DNA of 35,243 nucleotides from Bifidobacteriaceae bacterium (GTDB taxonomy: Bacteria; Actinomycetota; Actinomycetes; Actinomycetales; WQXJ01): the NCBI GenBank assembly GCA_031268215.1, contig JAIRXP010000012.1, positions 1 through 35,243 of the forward strand, in the 5' to 3' direction. A program made the position numbers and the translations under genes. Position 1 is the stretch's first letter, and every line of letters starts with the position of its first letter. The notes beneath the pieces are model-generated. The model saw only the letters and a list, made by a program, of their open reading frames with translations, had not been told where the DNA came from and ran no database searches. Below, piece after piece: positions 1-8,482 of this stretch.

Positions 1-26
1 GGAAGGCTTCGCCCGGCGTGATCCCC

Positions 27-1970
27 TTAGGGTTCTTCGAGCGGGATCTTGACCTCGTCCAAGGGAATGGCTTTGGCTTGGTTGGCTATCACCCATTGGC
101 CGTTGACGATCGGCGGGAACAACAACGGCGGCCCTTCACGGAGGTTCTTGTTGTAATTGAGGACCATTTCATAGCCTGCCTGGCGCAGAACAACGGTGCC
201 GCTCTCATTGGTGATCGTGTTGCCCTGGAAGCTGGGGAAATTCTCAGTCAAGGAGCCGTAGACATCTAACCGCCCGAGGATGTCGTAGACATCGTGATTC
301 TGGACTCTGAGCCCAGAGGTAACCACATGCAGGGCGGCCTCTATTCTGAACACGTCACGGCTGGAGTTGTAATCGGTGGGCCATTTGTCCCGGTACGACG
401 TCGTTAGTGGGCTGGGTTTGACTGGGGCTAGCCAGGCGCTTCCGGCGGGATCGGCCTTGACGGTTTGCATGACCGGGTTGTAGATCTCAATCGCGTCGCC
501 GGCCATGACGCCCAGCAGGTCGTGTTCGTCGTCATCGGTCAGCAGATCACCGGTCAAGACAGCGGTCCGGTCCGTGGCAATGGTCAAGCGCCCGCCGGCG
601 AGACGGCCCTCAAGCCAGACGTTGCCGATGCCGTCCGCCTTGTCCTTGTGGCTCATGGCCAGTTCCTCGGTGTATTGGGCCCCGGGGCTGGGTGCGGCTC
701 CAGTGTAAGAACCCAGGGGGAGTTCCCGGCCGGGTTCGCCGCCTATGGCACCGGCTTTGATCTTTCCTGGCGTGACGCCTTCAGCGGTGTCAACGAAGAT
801 CATTGAGTCGATGGGAATGTCAACGGTCGCTCCGGCCGCACTCCGCAGCTCCGCCAGCGTGCCGCAATTGTCGCGTTGAGTGGTGGTCTCTTTAGACCAG
901 ACCGTCATTTTGTCGCCTTTGAGGATGATCCGGGTGGGTCCCTGGTAGAGGCAGCCCACGCCGCCAACGGCTTTAGCTTTGGCGGATCCGACTGCGGGAA
1001 GCTGGAGCACCTCCCGGTACTGCGGCGCCGGACCCATCCAATCGGCGTAACCGCCGGTTTGGAGGCACCTATTCCAACTAACGGGGTTGTTGGGATTTGA
1101 CTCTTTGCAGGACGGTACCGCAGTGGTGAACTGGCCGTTGATGTGGGCGCCCGTTGCGAAGAACGTGTCATTCGAGTGGATTGGCCCGTTGAAGGTGAAT
1201 ACATCTGGCCAGTAACCGATAATGCAACTCACCCGATGACCGTTGCTCCAATAATCCTTGGGCGGATTGGTCGAGCCTGGGTCCCAGGGTGGGGACTGCC
1301 AGATATAGGGTAGGTCTGAGCCCACCGACCAGCCGCCGCCGCAGGCCTGCGAGGTGAGGATCCCTTCCTCGGGGTAGGCGCCGTCGAGGTTGTAGGCGCT
1401 GTAATCCAGCGGATCACCCTGGCCGTAGTTGGAGAAGTACAGCCACATGGTTGTCATCTCCCTGGTCAGACGAGCCTCGATAGACCGATACACGTCATGT
1501 GACCGCCCGGTGGAGACAACCACGAAACTAGCTGCCATATCTTCGCGTTCGGTAATCGCATAATGATAGAACTGGTAGTCGCCGCCTTCCGCGCCGCCCA
1601 GTGTCTGCCAACCGGCTTTCTTGTCTGGCGCCCAGCCACAGTCATGCGCAAAGACATCACCTTCGGCGGCCGGTCCGCCTGCCGCTCCCTTCTGGCAGTA
1701 CCCGTTCGGGTCATCTTTGGTGGCTTCGACACTGTCCAGGTAGGTGGGGTCTACGCGCAACTCAGTCAGGATGTCGCTGATCCCGGACTGCGCCGCGGAC
1801 AAGGCCAATTCGGAGTCCTGGTCATAACGCGAGTACTTAGTGGAAGCGGACATCAACCCTAGCGAACCCAGTGTGATCACCAGAGTCAAAGACATACCCA
1901 TCAGGACCGCGACCATCGTCATGCCTTCGTCGTTGTGGTCTTTGGGGGGTGTGGCGTGTGGGTGTTTCAT
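27..1970 (-). CDS. PilX-like type IV pilus-associated protein (paralogue 1)
   Basis: The product is 647 aa. Residues 17-40 form one hydrophobic segment directly after a short, charged N-terminal leader ending in Asp-Glu-Gly. It is followed by the motif ALSAAQSG near residues 56-63, which resembles the A-L-x-A-A-E-x-G pattern of PilX/pilin accessory proteins. The rest is a long extracytoplasmic domain with several Cys and Trp residues and no known catalytic motif. I chose ATG at 1970 because it overlaps the stop of the upstream prepilin gene (ATGA) and sits just before the hydrophobic segment; the open frame runs much further upstream, but that part is a low-complexity shadow of the prepilin gene. 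It is clearly paralogous to the plus-strand gene at 3619-5733, sharing STKYSR, NPVMQTVKA and a similar C-terminus. Its likely role is a minor pseudopilin or surface subunit. The pilus assignment is inferred from the N-terminus and its partner. Confidence 0.75.
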   Translation of the reverse strand: MKHPHATPPKDHNDEGMTMVAVLMGMSLTLVITLGSLGLMSASTKYSRYDQDSELALSAAQSGISDILTELRVDPTYLDSVEATKDDPNGYCQKGAAGGPAAEGDVFAHDCGWAPDKKAGWQTLGGAEGGDYQFYHYAITEREDMAASFVVVSTGRSHDVYRSIEARLTREMTTMWLYFSNYGQGDPLDYSAYNLDGAYPEEGILTSQACGGGWSVGSDLPYIWQSPPWDPGSTNPPKDYWSNGHRVSCIIGYWPDVFTFNGPIHSNDTFFATGAHINGQFTTAVPSCKESNPNNPVSWNRCLQTGGYADWMGPAPQYREVLQLPAVGSAKAKAVGGVGCLYQGPTRIILKGDKMTVWSKETTTQRDNCGTLAELRSAAGATVDIPIDSMIFVDTAEGVTPGKIKAGAIGGEPGRELPLGSYTGAAPSPGAQYTEELAMSHKDKADGIGNVWLEGRLAGGRLTIATDRTAVLTGDLLTDDDEHDLLGVMAGDAIEIYNPVMQTVKADPAGSAWLAPVKPSPLTTSYRDKWPTDYNSSRDVFRIEAALHVVTSGLRVQNHDVYDILGRLDVYGSLTENFPSFQGNTITNESGTVVLRQAGYEMVLNYNKNLREGPPLLFPPIVNGQWVIANQAKAIPLDEVKIPLEEP

Positions 1971-3169
1971 GGTGTGGTCAATTCGGTGGTGGTGTGTTTG
2001 CCGGGTTGGAGGGTGATTGAGATGGCGTTGGTGTTGGTGGGGCCGGACCAGATGTTCCAGATGCCTGGGTAGAGGTGGTTGAAGGTGGCGGTGTTGGTGT
2101 TGGGGTTTATTGGGATGGTGGTGGCGGCGCCGGCGCCGCCGCTGGTGGGCCAGGCGGTGATGGTGGTTGTGGGTGTGGGGTTGGTGATGGTGACGGTGAG
2201 GGTGGCGGCTGGTTCGTAGTCTGTGATGTTGATGGTGCGGGTGGTGTTGGGCATGATGTCGGCGATGGTGTTGGTTTCGTGGGGGTTGGAGGCTAGGTTG
2301 ACGTAGGTTTGGCCGGAGGTGTGGCCGGTGATTGTTAGTTCGTAGGTGCCGCCGGTGGTTGGTGGGGTTAGGAGGAATAGGGCGCAGCCTTTGTTGTCGG
2401 TGATGGCGGTGGTGGTGGTTTGGGGGCCGGTGAGTTGGAGTTCGGTGCCGGGGCGTTGGGGGGTTGGTCCGGTGGTTCCGGTGATGTTGATTCCGAGGAG
2501 TGCTTGGTTGGGGTTTAGGCCGGTGTCGGAGTTGCGGTTGGGGGGGAAGAGTTGGCTGGCGGTGTGGGGTTTTTCGGTTCCCATGCCTTGCCAGGTGATG
2601 GTTACTTGGACGAGGGTGGCTAGGCGTTTGATGTTGTTGGGGGTGGCTCCTTGGCAGGGGGTGCCGGAGCCGATGGATTGGGGTTGGGTGTGGCGTGTGA
2701 TGGCGAATTTTTGGCCGTCGATTTGGAAGGGCCATTGGGGGTCGCCGGAGTTGAGTTGTGGGGTGAGGTGGGGGTTGAGGGTGTTTTGGGGGTTGAGGAG
2801 GGTGTTGGCGCCGGTGGGGGAGTTGGTGATGGTTTCGGCTGTTAGGTCTAGTTCGCGTTGGGCTAGTCCGGCGGCGGTGATGCGGGCGCGGTTGTTGGCG
2901 CTGGTGGTTGTGCCTTGGGCTACTACGAGGGTGGTGGCGATGGTGAAGATGGATAGGAGTACGACTGATAGGACGACTTCGAGGAGTGAGGCTCCGTGGT
3001 CTGGTGGTGGTGCGGGAAGGGAGTGGTGGGTTGTCGGTGTTGGGTGACCATGCGGAACTGGGCACGCGGGATGGCTGGGCGGCACGGGGCGGCTGCGTGT
3101 CGGGAAGATGGGGACGGGGGAGTGACGGACGGGCTCGTTACACGCGTTTCTGTGGACTGGCCACAACAT
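1967..3169 (-). CDS. Type IV prepilin-like protein with C-terminal Ig/carboxypeptidase-regulatory-like domain
   Basis: The product is 400 aa. Residues 59-82 show a classical prepilin peptidase site, Gly59|Ala60 followed by SLLEVVLSVVLLS, with Glu at +5 and a hydrophobic helix. The leader before the cut is long (about 59 aa) and rich in Pro, His and Arg, so the true start may lie further in, but I see no better in-frame start codon. Residues 210-330 look like a carboxypeptidase-regulatory/SpaA-type beta-sandwich: GTELQLTG, a TDNKGCALF turn, then GGTYELTITG. The mature part is very rich in Thr, Asn and Pro, which gives the plus strand an extreme G+T bias here. It overlaps the PilX-like gene downstream by ATGA, so the two are translationally coupled. 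It is probably a PilV-like minor pilin exposed on the surface. Confidence 0.75.
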   Translation of the reverse strand: MLWPVHRNACNEPVRHSPVPIFPTRSRPVPPSHPACPVPHGHPTPTTHHSLPAPPPDHGASLLEVVLSVVLLSIFTIATTLVVAQGTTTSANNRARITAAGLAQRELDLTAETITNSPTGANTLLNPQNTLNPHLTPQLNSGDPQWPFQIDGQKFAITRHTQPQSIGSGTPCQGATPNNIKRLATLVQVTITWQGMGTEKPHTASQLFPPNRNSDTGLNPNQALLGINITGTTGPTPQRPGTELQLTGPQTTTTAITDNKGCALFLLTPPTTGGTYELTITGHTSGQTYVNLASNPHETNTIADIMPNTTRTINITDYEPAATLTVTITNPTPTTTITAWPTSGGAGAATTIPINPNTNTATFNHLYPGIWNIWSGPTNTNAISITLQPGKHTTTELTTP

Positions 3170-3201
3170 GGAAGTTGCCTTTCATGGTTGGAAAGCTCTT
3201 T

Positions 3202-3280
3202 CATACAACGTGGACAGGCGCCAGCGTAACTAGCTCTTTGGCCGCGAGTGCGGGAACGTGCGAGGTTTCAGGGTAGTAAT
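3202..3280. repeat. Diverged ~80-nt element, copy 1
   Basis: The stretch beginning ACGTGGACAGGCGCCAGCG matches 6112-6190 closely in the same orientation. The core AACGTGGACA-x-GCGCCAGCGTA is nearly identical; the rest differs mostly by C/T and A/G transitions plus a few short gaps. This copy lies just upstream of the minus-strand prepilin operon and about 340 bp upstream of the plus-strand PilX-like gene. It could be a promoter/operator, a structured leader RNA or a recombined duplication. I could not match it to a riboswitch class. Confidence 0.5.
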
Positions 3281-3618
3281 GCTTCGTCGGCGCAGTAACG
3301 TTTTGGATACTGACGCCCGGAGGCTCCGCTGCCCGACGCCGCCGGGCCGGGCGGTCGCCTGTCCTCACCTGCCGCTTGAGTTGGGAAAGTGGCCCGTCGC
3401 TCAGTCCGGGCGGGCGGCGTAGCCTCAGAATCCGGTCAATATAACGGACGTATCCTCTGTTGGGGTTGGGCCGCAGAAGGTGTGGTTGGTTTTGGTGGGT
3501 TTTCGGTAGGAGTACTTGTACGGGGGACTGACGTGGTTGTTGGTGCGGGGTTAATGTGGGCTCTTGTCAATAGGGCTCGCCCCCGCACGAGGGCGGGTCG
3601 GGTAGGTAACCGCGATCT
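3281..3618. other. Non-coding stretch between divergent pilin loci
   Basis: I see no convincing gene here. Short open frames are compositional shadows. A GC-rich inverted repeat (CTCGCCC...GGGCGGG) lies near 3580-3600, just before the plus-strand PilX-like gene. No promoter could be assigned with confidence. Confidence 0.4.
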
Positions 3619-5733
3619 GTGAGGGACAACATGCGAACTGGTGGTGTGGGTGTATCGGAGTGGGTCGCAGACCCCGGCGAGCTCGGGGACCTCGGCGGTT
3701 GCGGGGGTGGATGGCGGCCGTGGCAGTTCGGATGGAGATGGGGCGGTTACGTTGACGCTGGATGGCCACCTGGAGACGGAGGTGTCGTTTCCACGAGATC
3801 TTGGGTTCGAGCTTCGAGTCACGACGACGCCGACGGTGGGATCGCGATGGTGCCGGTGTTGGTGTCGTTTTCGATTGTGCTGGTGATGGTGCTGGGGTCG
3901 CTCTCGTTCGTGTCAGCTTCGACTAAGTATTCGCGGTCGGCGCAGGATGTGGATTTGGCTTTGGAGGCGGCCGAGTCCGGTGTGAATGATCTGTTGGCTC
4001 AACTGCGGGTTGATCCGAACTACGTTGATCATGTCACCGCAGATGATGGATACTGCGTGAATGAGGCTGTTGGGGGGCCGGCCGCGGAGGGGGATGTGTT
4101 CGCGGCGGACTGCGGCTGGGGAGAAGGGCCAGCGAAGTACAAGCTCTTGTCTGGTGGCCAGGAGTACCACTACGCGGTTGTTTCTAGCTCTGAGCTGGCT
4201 CAGTCGATTGTGGTTGTTTCGACTGGCCGGTCAAACGATGTTTATCGGTCCATCAAAGTCCGTATCAGCCGTGAGCTGACCACGAACTGGTTGTATATGA
4301 ACGACTATTCGATAGCGGATCCGACTGACATAGAAGGCTGGGCCAGCTTCACGGACTACGGGTACCTTCCTGATGCTACTTCTGAGGAGTGTGGGGCTGG
4401 GTATGTGCCGGGAGCACCGAAACCATATTACGCCTGGGACGCCAGTCCGTTTGTTCCGGCCAGCGAAGGGAAAACCAGACTGTTTGAGGCCTTTCATGTG
4501 GTGGACTACTTGTGCATGCAAGCCGGGTGGTCCGGTAACGTCAACGACTATAGCTCGATTGGTCTGGACGGCCCGGTTCATACAAATGACGTGATCGTCG
4601 GGCTTGGAGCGAAGATTTCCGGGCCTTTTACTTCTTCGTTGCCGAGGTGTAAGGAGGTGGACCCTGAGAACAGGGCTACCTGGAATCTGTGTACAACCTC
4701 CTGGCTGCTTGATCCTAATGATTCCAACATGAGTGTGGGGAGTATTGGTTGGCGGGGTGGGGCTCCTAGTTGGCGTGAACCGTTGGAGTTCCCGACAACT
4801 CAGAAGCCGAAGCAGATGGCGTTTGATGATGGGGTGGGTTGTGCGTATCGCGGCCCAACACGGATAGTGTTGCAGGGCGAGTCGATGCGAGTGTGGTCGA
4901 AGGGGACCACGGACTACCGGGATGGCTGCGGTGCGATCGCTGAGTTGGAGTCTGACGCGGGGGCGGTTGCGACTATTCCGACGGATGGGTTGATCTTTGT
5001 TGATGCGATGGAGGGTGTGGTTCCGGAGAGGATCCGGGCTGGGGAGATTGGGGATGGGTTGCCTCTGGGGACGTACACGGGTGAGGCGCCATCAGCTGGG
5101 GCTGAGTTCAAGGAAGAGATCGCGATGGCGCAGCCGGAGAAGATGGCTGGGCTTGGTAACGTCTGGATCGAGGGTGAGTTTGGGGGCAAGAATCTGACAG
5201 TCGTGGCGGACCGGGGTGTCGTCGTAACTGGTGACATTGTCGCCACCCCCGATTCGGGTGCGCTGATCGGTTTGATGGCTGGTGAACGGGTAGAGCTTTT
5301 CAACCCGGTTATGCAGACTGTGAAGGCGAACGCGACCGGTACGGCTTGGGGTGCGCCGGTGTGGGAGTCTGGTGTCCCGCCTTCCTCCTTCCAGTACGTT
5401 GACCAGGGTGTATGGCCGAGCGATTACAAGGGCGGTGAGCGTGAGGTTTACTTGGACACTGCGATATATTCTGCGAAAGCGTCGTTCACGGTCCAAAGCC
5501 TCGATCCCCTGGTTGCAGGACGGAGCATTGGCATGATCCGCGTTCATGGCTCCGTATTCGAACGCTTCAACGGTGCCACAGCGAACCCGCAGCACGGCGG
5601 GTACGGGATTGATTGGACTTACAATTCTGCCTTGACCAAGGACGAGCCCCTGTTGTTCCCGGCCATTGAGAACGGCGACTGGGTGATCGTTTGGGAAGAG
5701 AAAGCCGACCCGATCACAGAAGTCAAGATGTAA
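3619..5733 (+). CDS. PilX-like type IV pilus-associated protein (paralogue 2)
   Basis: The product is up to 704 aa from GTG 3619; ATG 3631 and GTG 3646 are alternative starts. The recognisable protein begins near residue 68 (SHDDADGG|IAMVPVL), where a hydrophobic helix follows a Gly-Gly, then STKYSR and ALEAAESG. From there it aligns along its whole length with the minus-strand gene at 27-1970, including NPVMQTVKAN and PLLFPAIENGDWVI near the end. The first ~60 residues (Gly/Trp-rich) have no counterpart in the paralogue and look like an out-of-frame reading of other coding sequence. There is no start codon close to the expected N-terminus, so the 5' end may have been rearranged. The gene stands alone on the plus strand and is divergent from the prepilin operon. 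Its likely role is a minor pilin-like surface protein. Confidence 0.7.
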   Translation: MRDNMRTGGVGVSEWVADPGELGDLGGCGGGWRPWQFGWRWGGYVDAGWPPGDGGVVSTRSWVRASSHDDADGGIAMVPVLVSFSIVLVMVLGSLSFVSASTKYSRSAQDVDLALEAAESGVNDLLAQLRVDPNYVDHVTADDGYCVNEAVGGPAAEGDVFAADCGWGEGPAKYKLLSGGQEYHYAVVSSSELAQSIVVVSTGRSNDVYRSIKVRISRELTTNWLYMNDYSIADPTDIEGWASFTDYGYLPDATSEECGAGYVPGAPKPYYAWDASPFVPASEGKTRLFEAFHVVDYLCMQAGWSGNVNDYSSIGLDGPVHTNDVIVGLGAKISGPFTSSLPRCKEVDPENRATWNLCTTSWLLDPNDSNMSVGSIGWRGGAPSWREPLEFPTTQKPKQMAFDDGVGCAYRGPTRIVLQGESMRVWSKGTTDYRDGCGAIAELESDAGAVATIPTDGLIFVDAMEGVVPERIRAGEIGDGLPLGTYTGEAPSAGAEFKEEIAMAQPEKMAGLGNVWIEGEFGGKNLTVVADRGVVVTGDIVATPDSGALIGLMAGERVELFNPVMQTVKANATGTAWGAPVWESGVPPSSFQYVDQGVWPSDYKGGEREVYLDTAIYSAKASFTVQSLDPLVAGRSIGMIRVHGSVFERFNGATANPQHGGYGIDWTYNSALTKDEPLLFPAIENGDWVIVWEEKADPITEVKM
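3641..3790 (+). pseudogene. Possible 3' remnant of a prepilin-like gene
   Basis: The frame that starts GTG-TGG-GTG near 3647 and passes through TLTLDGHLETEVSFP resembles the end of the prepilin at 1967-3169 (SITLQPGKHTTTELTTP). In the intact locus that end directly precedes a PilX-like gene, and here it sits at the same place before the PilX-like paralogue. No N-terminal prepilin motif precedes it, and a stop codon at 3620 interrupts the frame. The similarity is short and compared by eye, so this is a suggestion only. Confidence 0.3.
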
Positions 5734-6111
5734 GACGGTGCCGCCCCAAGATCCGGCTCGAGGATCGCGGCGGACGCGTCAGGACTCGCCGAGACACACC
5801 AGGACACGCCAGGAGGCTAGCACCCATCACCGGAAATCAGGTGCATCGGGCGCGCTTGGCTGGGGTTTGGGCTGGTGTCGAGGCCGCGGTTGGGCGGAAG
5901 AGCTGGGTAGGGACCTGAGGGCGTTGGGCGGCCAGGCGGCACTGGGCGTGTGGGGCGGCGGGGCAGTACAGGACGACTCCGCGTCAGATAGACCGGGGCG
6001 GGGCCGCTGGAAGTGGGAGTATGTCCGGGGACAGGATGCGCCTTGTTTAGTCCGTGTTTGAATATTGCGCGCAACGGCTTAGCCTCTTTCGTCCAAATGG
6101 CAGGAATGGTT
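5734..6111. other. Non-coding stretch downstream of PilX-like gene
   Basis: I see no gene with credible coding signals. On the minus strand a Pro/Arg-rich frame at 5817-6074 (TRSRPVLPRRPTRPVPPG) resembles the Pro/Arg-rich leader of the prepilin at 1967-3169 (PTRSRPVPPSHPACPVP). It may therefore be a relic of a second prepilin 5' region attached to the repeated element at 6112-6190. This is weak evidence. Confidence 0.3.
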
Positions 6112-6190
6112 TATATAACGTGGACAAGCGCCAGCGTAGCCAGCTTTCGGTCGTGAAAGGCGGGACCTGCGGCGACTCAAGGCAGTAACG
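6112..6190. repeat. Diverged ~80-nt element, copy 2
   Basis: This is the direct-orientation partner of 3202-3280. It contains AACGTGGACAAGCGCCAGCG followed by a region that can pair in short GC-rich stems. It lies between the plus-strand PilX-like gene and the phosphate operon. The two copies flank the PilX-like gene, which would fit a duplicated or inserted pilin cassette. Confidence 0.5.
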
Positions 6191-6315
6191 CCCGCGAGCG
6201 CGGCGAGGTCAGGGCCCTAAGGGGCACTCGACCAGGCGGCGGGCGGGGCTGAGGCCCAGATCAACGGCATTAGCCGGGCACGGCGGAACGGCCGGGAACG
6301 CAAAATTCGTCGCCT

Positions 6316-6333
6316 GTTAACCTTCTGTTTACC
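6316..6333 (+). promoter_or_regulatory. PHO-box-like direct repeat upstream of pstS
   Basis: GTTAACC (6316-6322) and GTTTACC (6327-6333) are two similar 7-mers spaced exactly 11 bp apart start to start. Actinobacterial PhoP/RegX3-type regulators bind 11-bp direct repeat units of this kind. The site lies ~80 bp before the pstS start, and a RegX3-like regulator is encoded downstream, so autoregulation under phosphate limitation is likely. Confidence 0.6.
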
Positions 6334-6414
6334 CTTTCCTCCCCGTCAGTTAGTCCCGCCGGCCTAGCGTCATTACTTGAAATGCGCAAGACCAGATTAA
6401 GAAATGAGGGCCTA

Positions 6415-7527
6415 ATGATAGGCAGAATGACGAAGGTGGCCGCCACAGCCACCGCCGCCGGGATGATCCTGGCAGCCTTGGCCGGATGTGCCGCTAATGA
6501 GGAAACACCAGGTGACGGCAAGGGCTCCGGGTCCCCGGCGGCCAAGCTGAGCGGGACGATCGACGGTGCGGGCGCGTCCTCGCAGAGTGCCGCGCAGGAA
6601 GCCTGGCGGGGCGGATTCGCCAAGCTCCAGAGCGATGTGGTGATCAATTACGACCCGACCGGCTCGGGCACCGGGCGTGAGCAGTTCACCGAAGGGGGAG
6701 TGGCCTTTGTGGGTACCGACGCTCCGTTCAGCTTGGATGACGTGGCAGCGGGATTCGGGTCCTGCGCGGACGGCTCCGGACTGGTCGAAGTCCCGGTCTA
6801 CATCTCCCCAATCGTGGTGGCGTTCAACTTGGACGGGATCACCGAACTGAACCTGGCGCCCAAGACCATAGCGGACATCTTCCTCGGCAAGATCGCCAAA
6901 TGGAATGACCCAGCGATCACAGCGGACAACCCCGGTGTGAACCTCCCGGACACGAACGTCGCCGCTGTACACCGTGCCGACAAGTCCGGCACCACCGAGA
7001 ACTTCACCGATTGGTTGGCGGCCAACGCTAAGGACGCCTGGCCGCATGAGCCAGCCGAGGAATGGCCAGTTTCCGGCGGCGAAGCGGCGGAAAAGACCCA
7101 GGGCGTGGTCGCTACGGTCACTTCTACCCCAGGGGCGGTCGGGTACGTGGACGCTGGGCAGGCCTCCGGCCTGGGCTGGGCGGCTATCAAAGTTGGTGGT
7201 GCGTGGGTCAGTGCCTCGCCGGAAGGAGCCGCGAAGGCCGTTGGCGAATCTTCTCTCCAAGAAGGACGGGCGGACACTGACGTGGTTTATGACCTGAACC
7301 GCACCACTGAAGCTGCTGGAGCCTATCCGTTGATCCTGGTCAGCTACCTGGGAGCCTGCGAGAAATACAAGGATGCGGAGCAAGGCAAACTAGTGGCCGG
7401 CTACTTCCAATACGTCACTTCTGAAGACGGCCAGGCGGCGGCTGCCGCGAACGCCGGTTCTGCCCCGCTCACCTCGGAAGAGGGACTGAGCGCGAAGGTC
7501 AGTTCGGCGGTAGCCAGCATTGGTTGA
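6415..7527 (+). CDS. pstS: Phosphate ABC transporter substrate-binding lipoprotein PstS
   Basis: The product is 370 aa from ATG 6415. It captures phosphate outside the membrane and delivers it to PstCA. A signal peptide ends in a lipobox with Cys25 (ALAGC), so it should be lipid-anchored. Phosphate-binding segments are visible: DGAGASSQSAAQEAW, PTGSGTGREQF, FVGTDAPF and DKSGTTENF. The length is normal for the family. ATG 6415 has a GAGGG stretch 4-5 bases upstream; the in-frame ATG at 6382 has no such site and would add charged residues before the signal peptide, and ATG 6427 is also possible. It is the first gene of pstSCAB and overlaps pstC by 8 bp. A PHO-box-like repeat lies upstream. Confidence 0.95.
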   Translation: MIGRMTKVAATATAAGMILAALAGCAANEETPGDGKGSGSPAAKLSGTIDGAGASSQSAAQEAWRGGFAKLQSDVVINYDPTGSGTGREQFTEGGVAFVGTDAPFSLDDVAAGFGSCADGSGLVEVPVYISPIVVAFNLDGITELNLAPKTIADIFLGKIAKWNDPAITADNPGVNLPDTNVAAVHRADKSGTTENFTDWLAANAKDAWPHEPAEEWPVSGGEAAEKTQGVVATVTSTPGAVGYVDAGQASGLGWAAIKVGGAWVSASPEGAAKAVGESSLQEGRADTDVVYDLNRTTEAAGAYPLILVSYLGACEKYKDAEQGKLVAGYFQYVTSEDGQAAAAANAGSAPLTSEEGLSAKVSSAVASIG

Positions 7528-8482
7528 GACCGCCCCAGGCCCCGGCCGGGTCCGCGCCACCTCGGCGGGCCCGGCCACTCGGGTTGCCTTCGGGGAACGG
7601 GTCTTCGCTGGATCAGTCAGGGGCGCCGCGGTGGCGGTGCTGGCGGTGCTGGCTGGAGTATTGATCTTCCTGGCAGTGGAGGGCGGCCCGGCGGTCTTCT
7701 ACAAGCAGGGCGCCCTGCCCGCCCATGCCACCAGCTTTTGGCAATTGGCCGGGCCGCTGGCGTTCGGCTCGTTGTGGGTGGCCGTGATCGCGCTGGCCTT
7801 CGCCGCCCCGCCCGCCATTGGCGTAGCCCTGGCCGCCACGGTATACGCCCCCAACCAGCGCTTTGGCCGCCTTCTGGCCGCAGTCCTGGACCTGCTGGCT
7901 GCCGTGCCGTCAGTTGTCTTCGGCTTGTGGGGTTTGATGATCCTGGCGCCGTTGATGGGACCAGTGGACGCTTGGTTGGGCCGCTATCTGCCCTGGTTGC
8001 CGTTCTTCGCTGGGCCTCCCTCGCCAACTGGCCGCACGGTACTAACCGCCGGGCTGGTGGTGGCGGTGATGATCCTGCCAATCATGGCGGCGATGTGCCG
8101 GGAAACCTTCGCGCTTACGCCCACCACACTCATGGAAGCTGGCCTGGCCTTGGGCGCGACCCGTTGGGAAATGGTCCGCTGGGCCGTCCTGCCGGGGGCG
8201 CGCTCCGGGATGGTGGCTGGCGCCATGCTTGGGTTTGGCAGAGCGTTGGGAGAGACAATGGCCGTCGCCATGGTCCTCAGTCCCACGCCATTTCTGGTGT
8301 CGGTGAACGTCATATCATCAGACAACCCGGCCACCATCGCCGCGTTCATCGCCTCGACGTTCCCAGAATCGCGCGGCAAACAAGTCGGCGCGCTAATTGG
8401 GCTGGGTTTGGTGCTGTTCGGTGTGTCGTTGCTGATCTCGGTGATTGGGCGCCGGATTGGACGCAAGGCGGTGCCGGCGTGA
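7520..8482 (+). CDS. pstC: Phosphate ABC transporter permease PstC
   Basis: The product is 320 aa from TTG 7520; no ATG or GTG is available near the expected N-terminus. It is an inner-membrane subunit of the high-affinity phosphate importer. It has about six hydrophobic segments, the first near residues 33-53. The cytoplasmic loop that contacts the ATPase is visible as [20 protein letters not shown], followed by GRALGETMAV. The start overlaps the pstS stop and the gene ends in GTGA shared with pstA, so the operon is tightly coupled. Confidence 0.93.
   Translation: MVETAPGPGRVRATSAGPATRVAFGERVFAGSVRGAAVAVLAVLAGVLIFLAVEGGPAVFYKQGALPAHATSFWQLAGPLAFGSLWVAVIALAFAAPPAIGVALAATVYAPNQRFGRLLAAVLDLLAAVPSVVFGLWGLMILAPLMGPVDAWLGRYLPWLPFFAGPPSPTGRTVLTAGLVVAVMILPIMAAMCRETFALTPTTLMEAGLALGATRWEMVRWAVLPGARSGMVAGAMLGFGRALGETMAVAMVLSPTPFLVSVNVISSDNPATIAAFIASTFPESRGKQVGALIGLGLVLFGVSLLISVIGRRIGRKAVPA

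Noticed and set aside
2346..3047. Plus-strand 233-aa open frame
   Set aside because: It is antisense to the prepilin gene and has Val/Gly/Trp-rich composition produced by G+T bias.
1971..3065. N-terminal extension of the minus-strand frame that would make a 1012-aa protein
   Set aside because: The extension is a His/Pro/Arg-rich shadow of the overlapping prepilin gene; the PilX-like protein starts at 1970.
5738..6061. 107-aa plus-strand frame
   Set aside because: It is Arg/His-rich with no motif, no ribosome site and no coding pattern.
6112..6190. c-di-GMP (GEMM) riboswitch
   Set aside because: There is a GAAAGG-type stretch, but the conserved GGCAAACC-like core and tetraloop receptor are not present.
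7738..8478. Extension of pstA into a 567-aa protein
   Set aside because: It overlaps pstC out of frame; GTG 8479 with the stop overlap gives a normal PstA.
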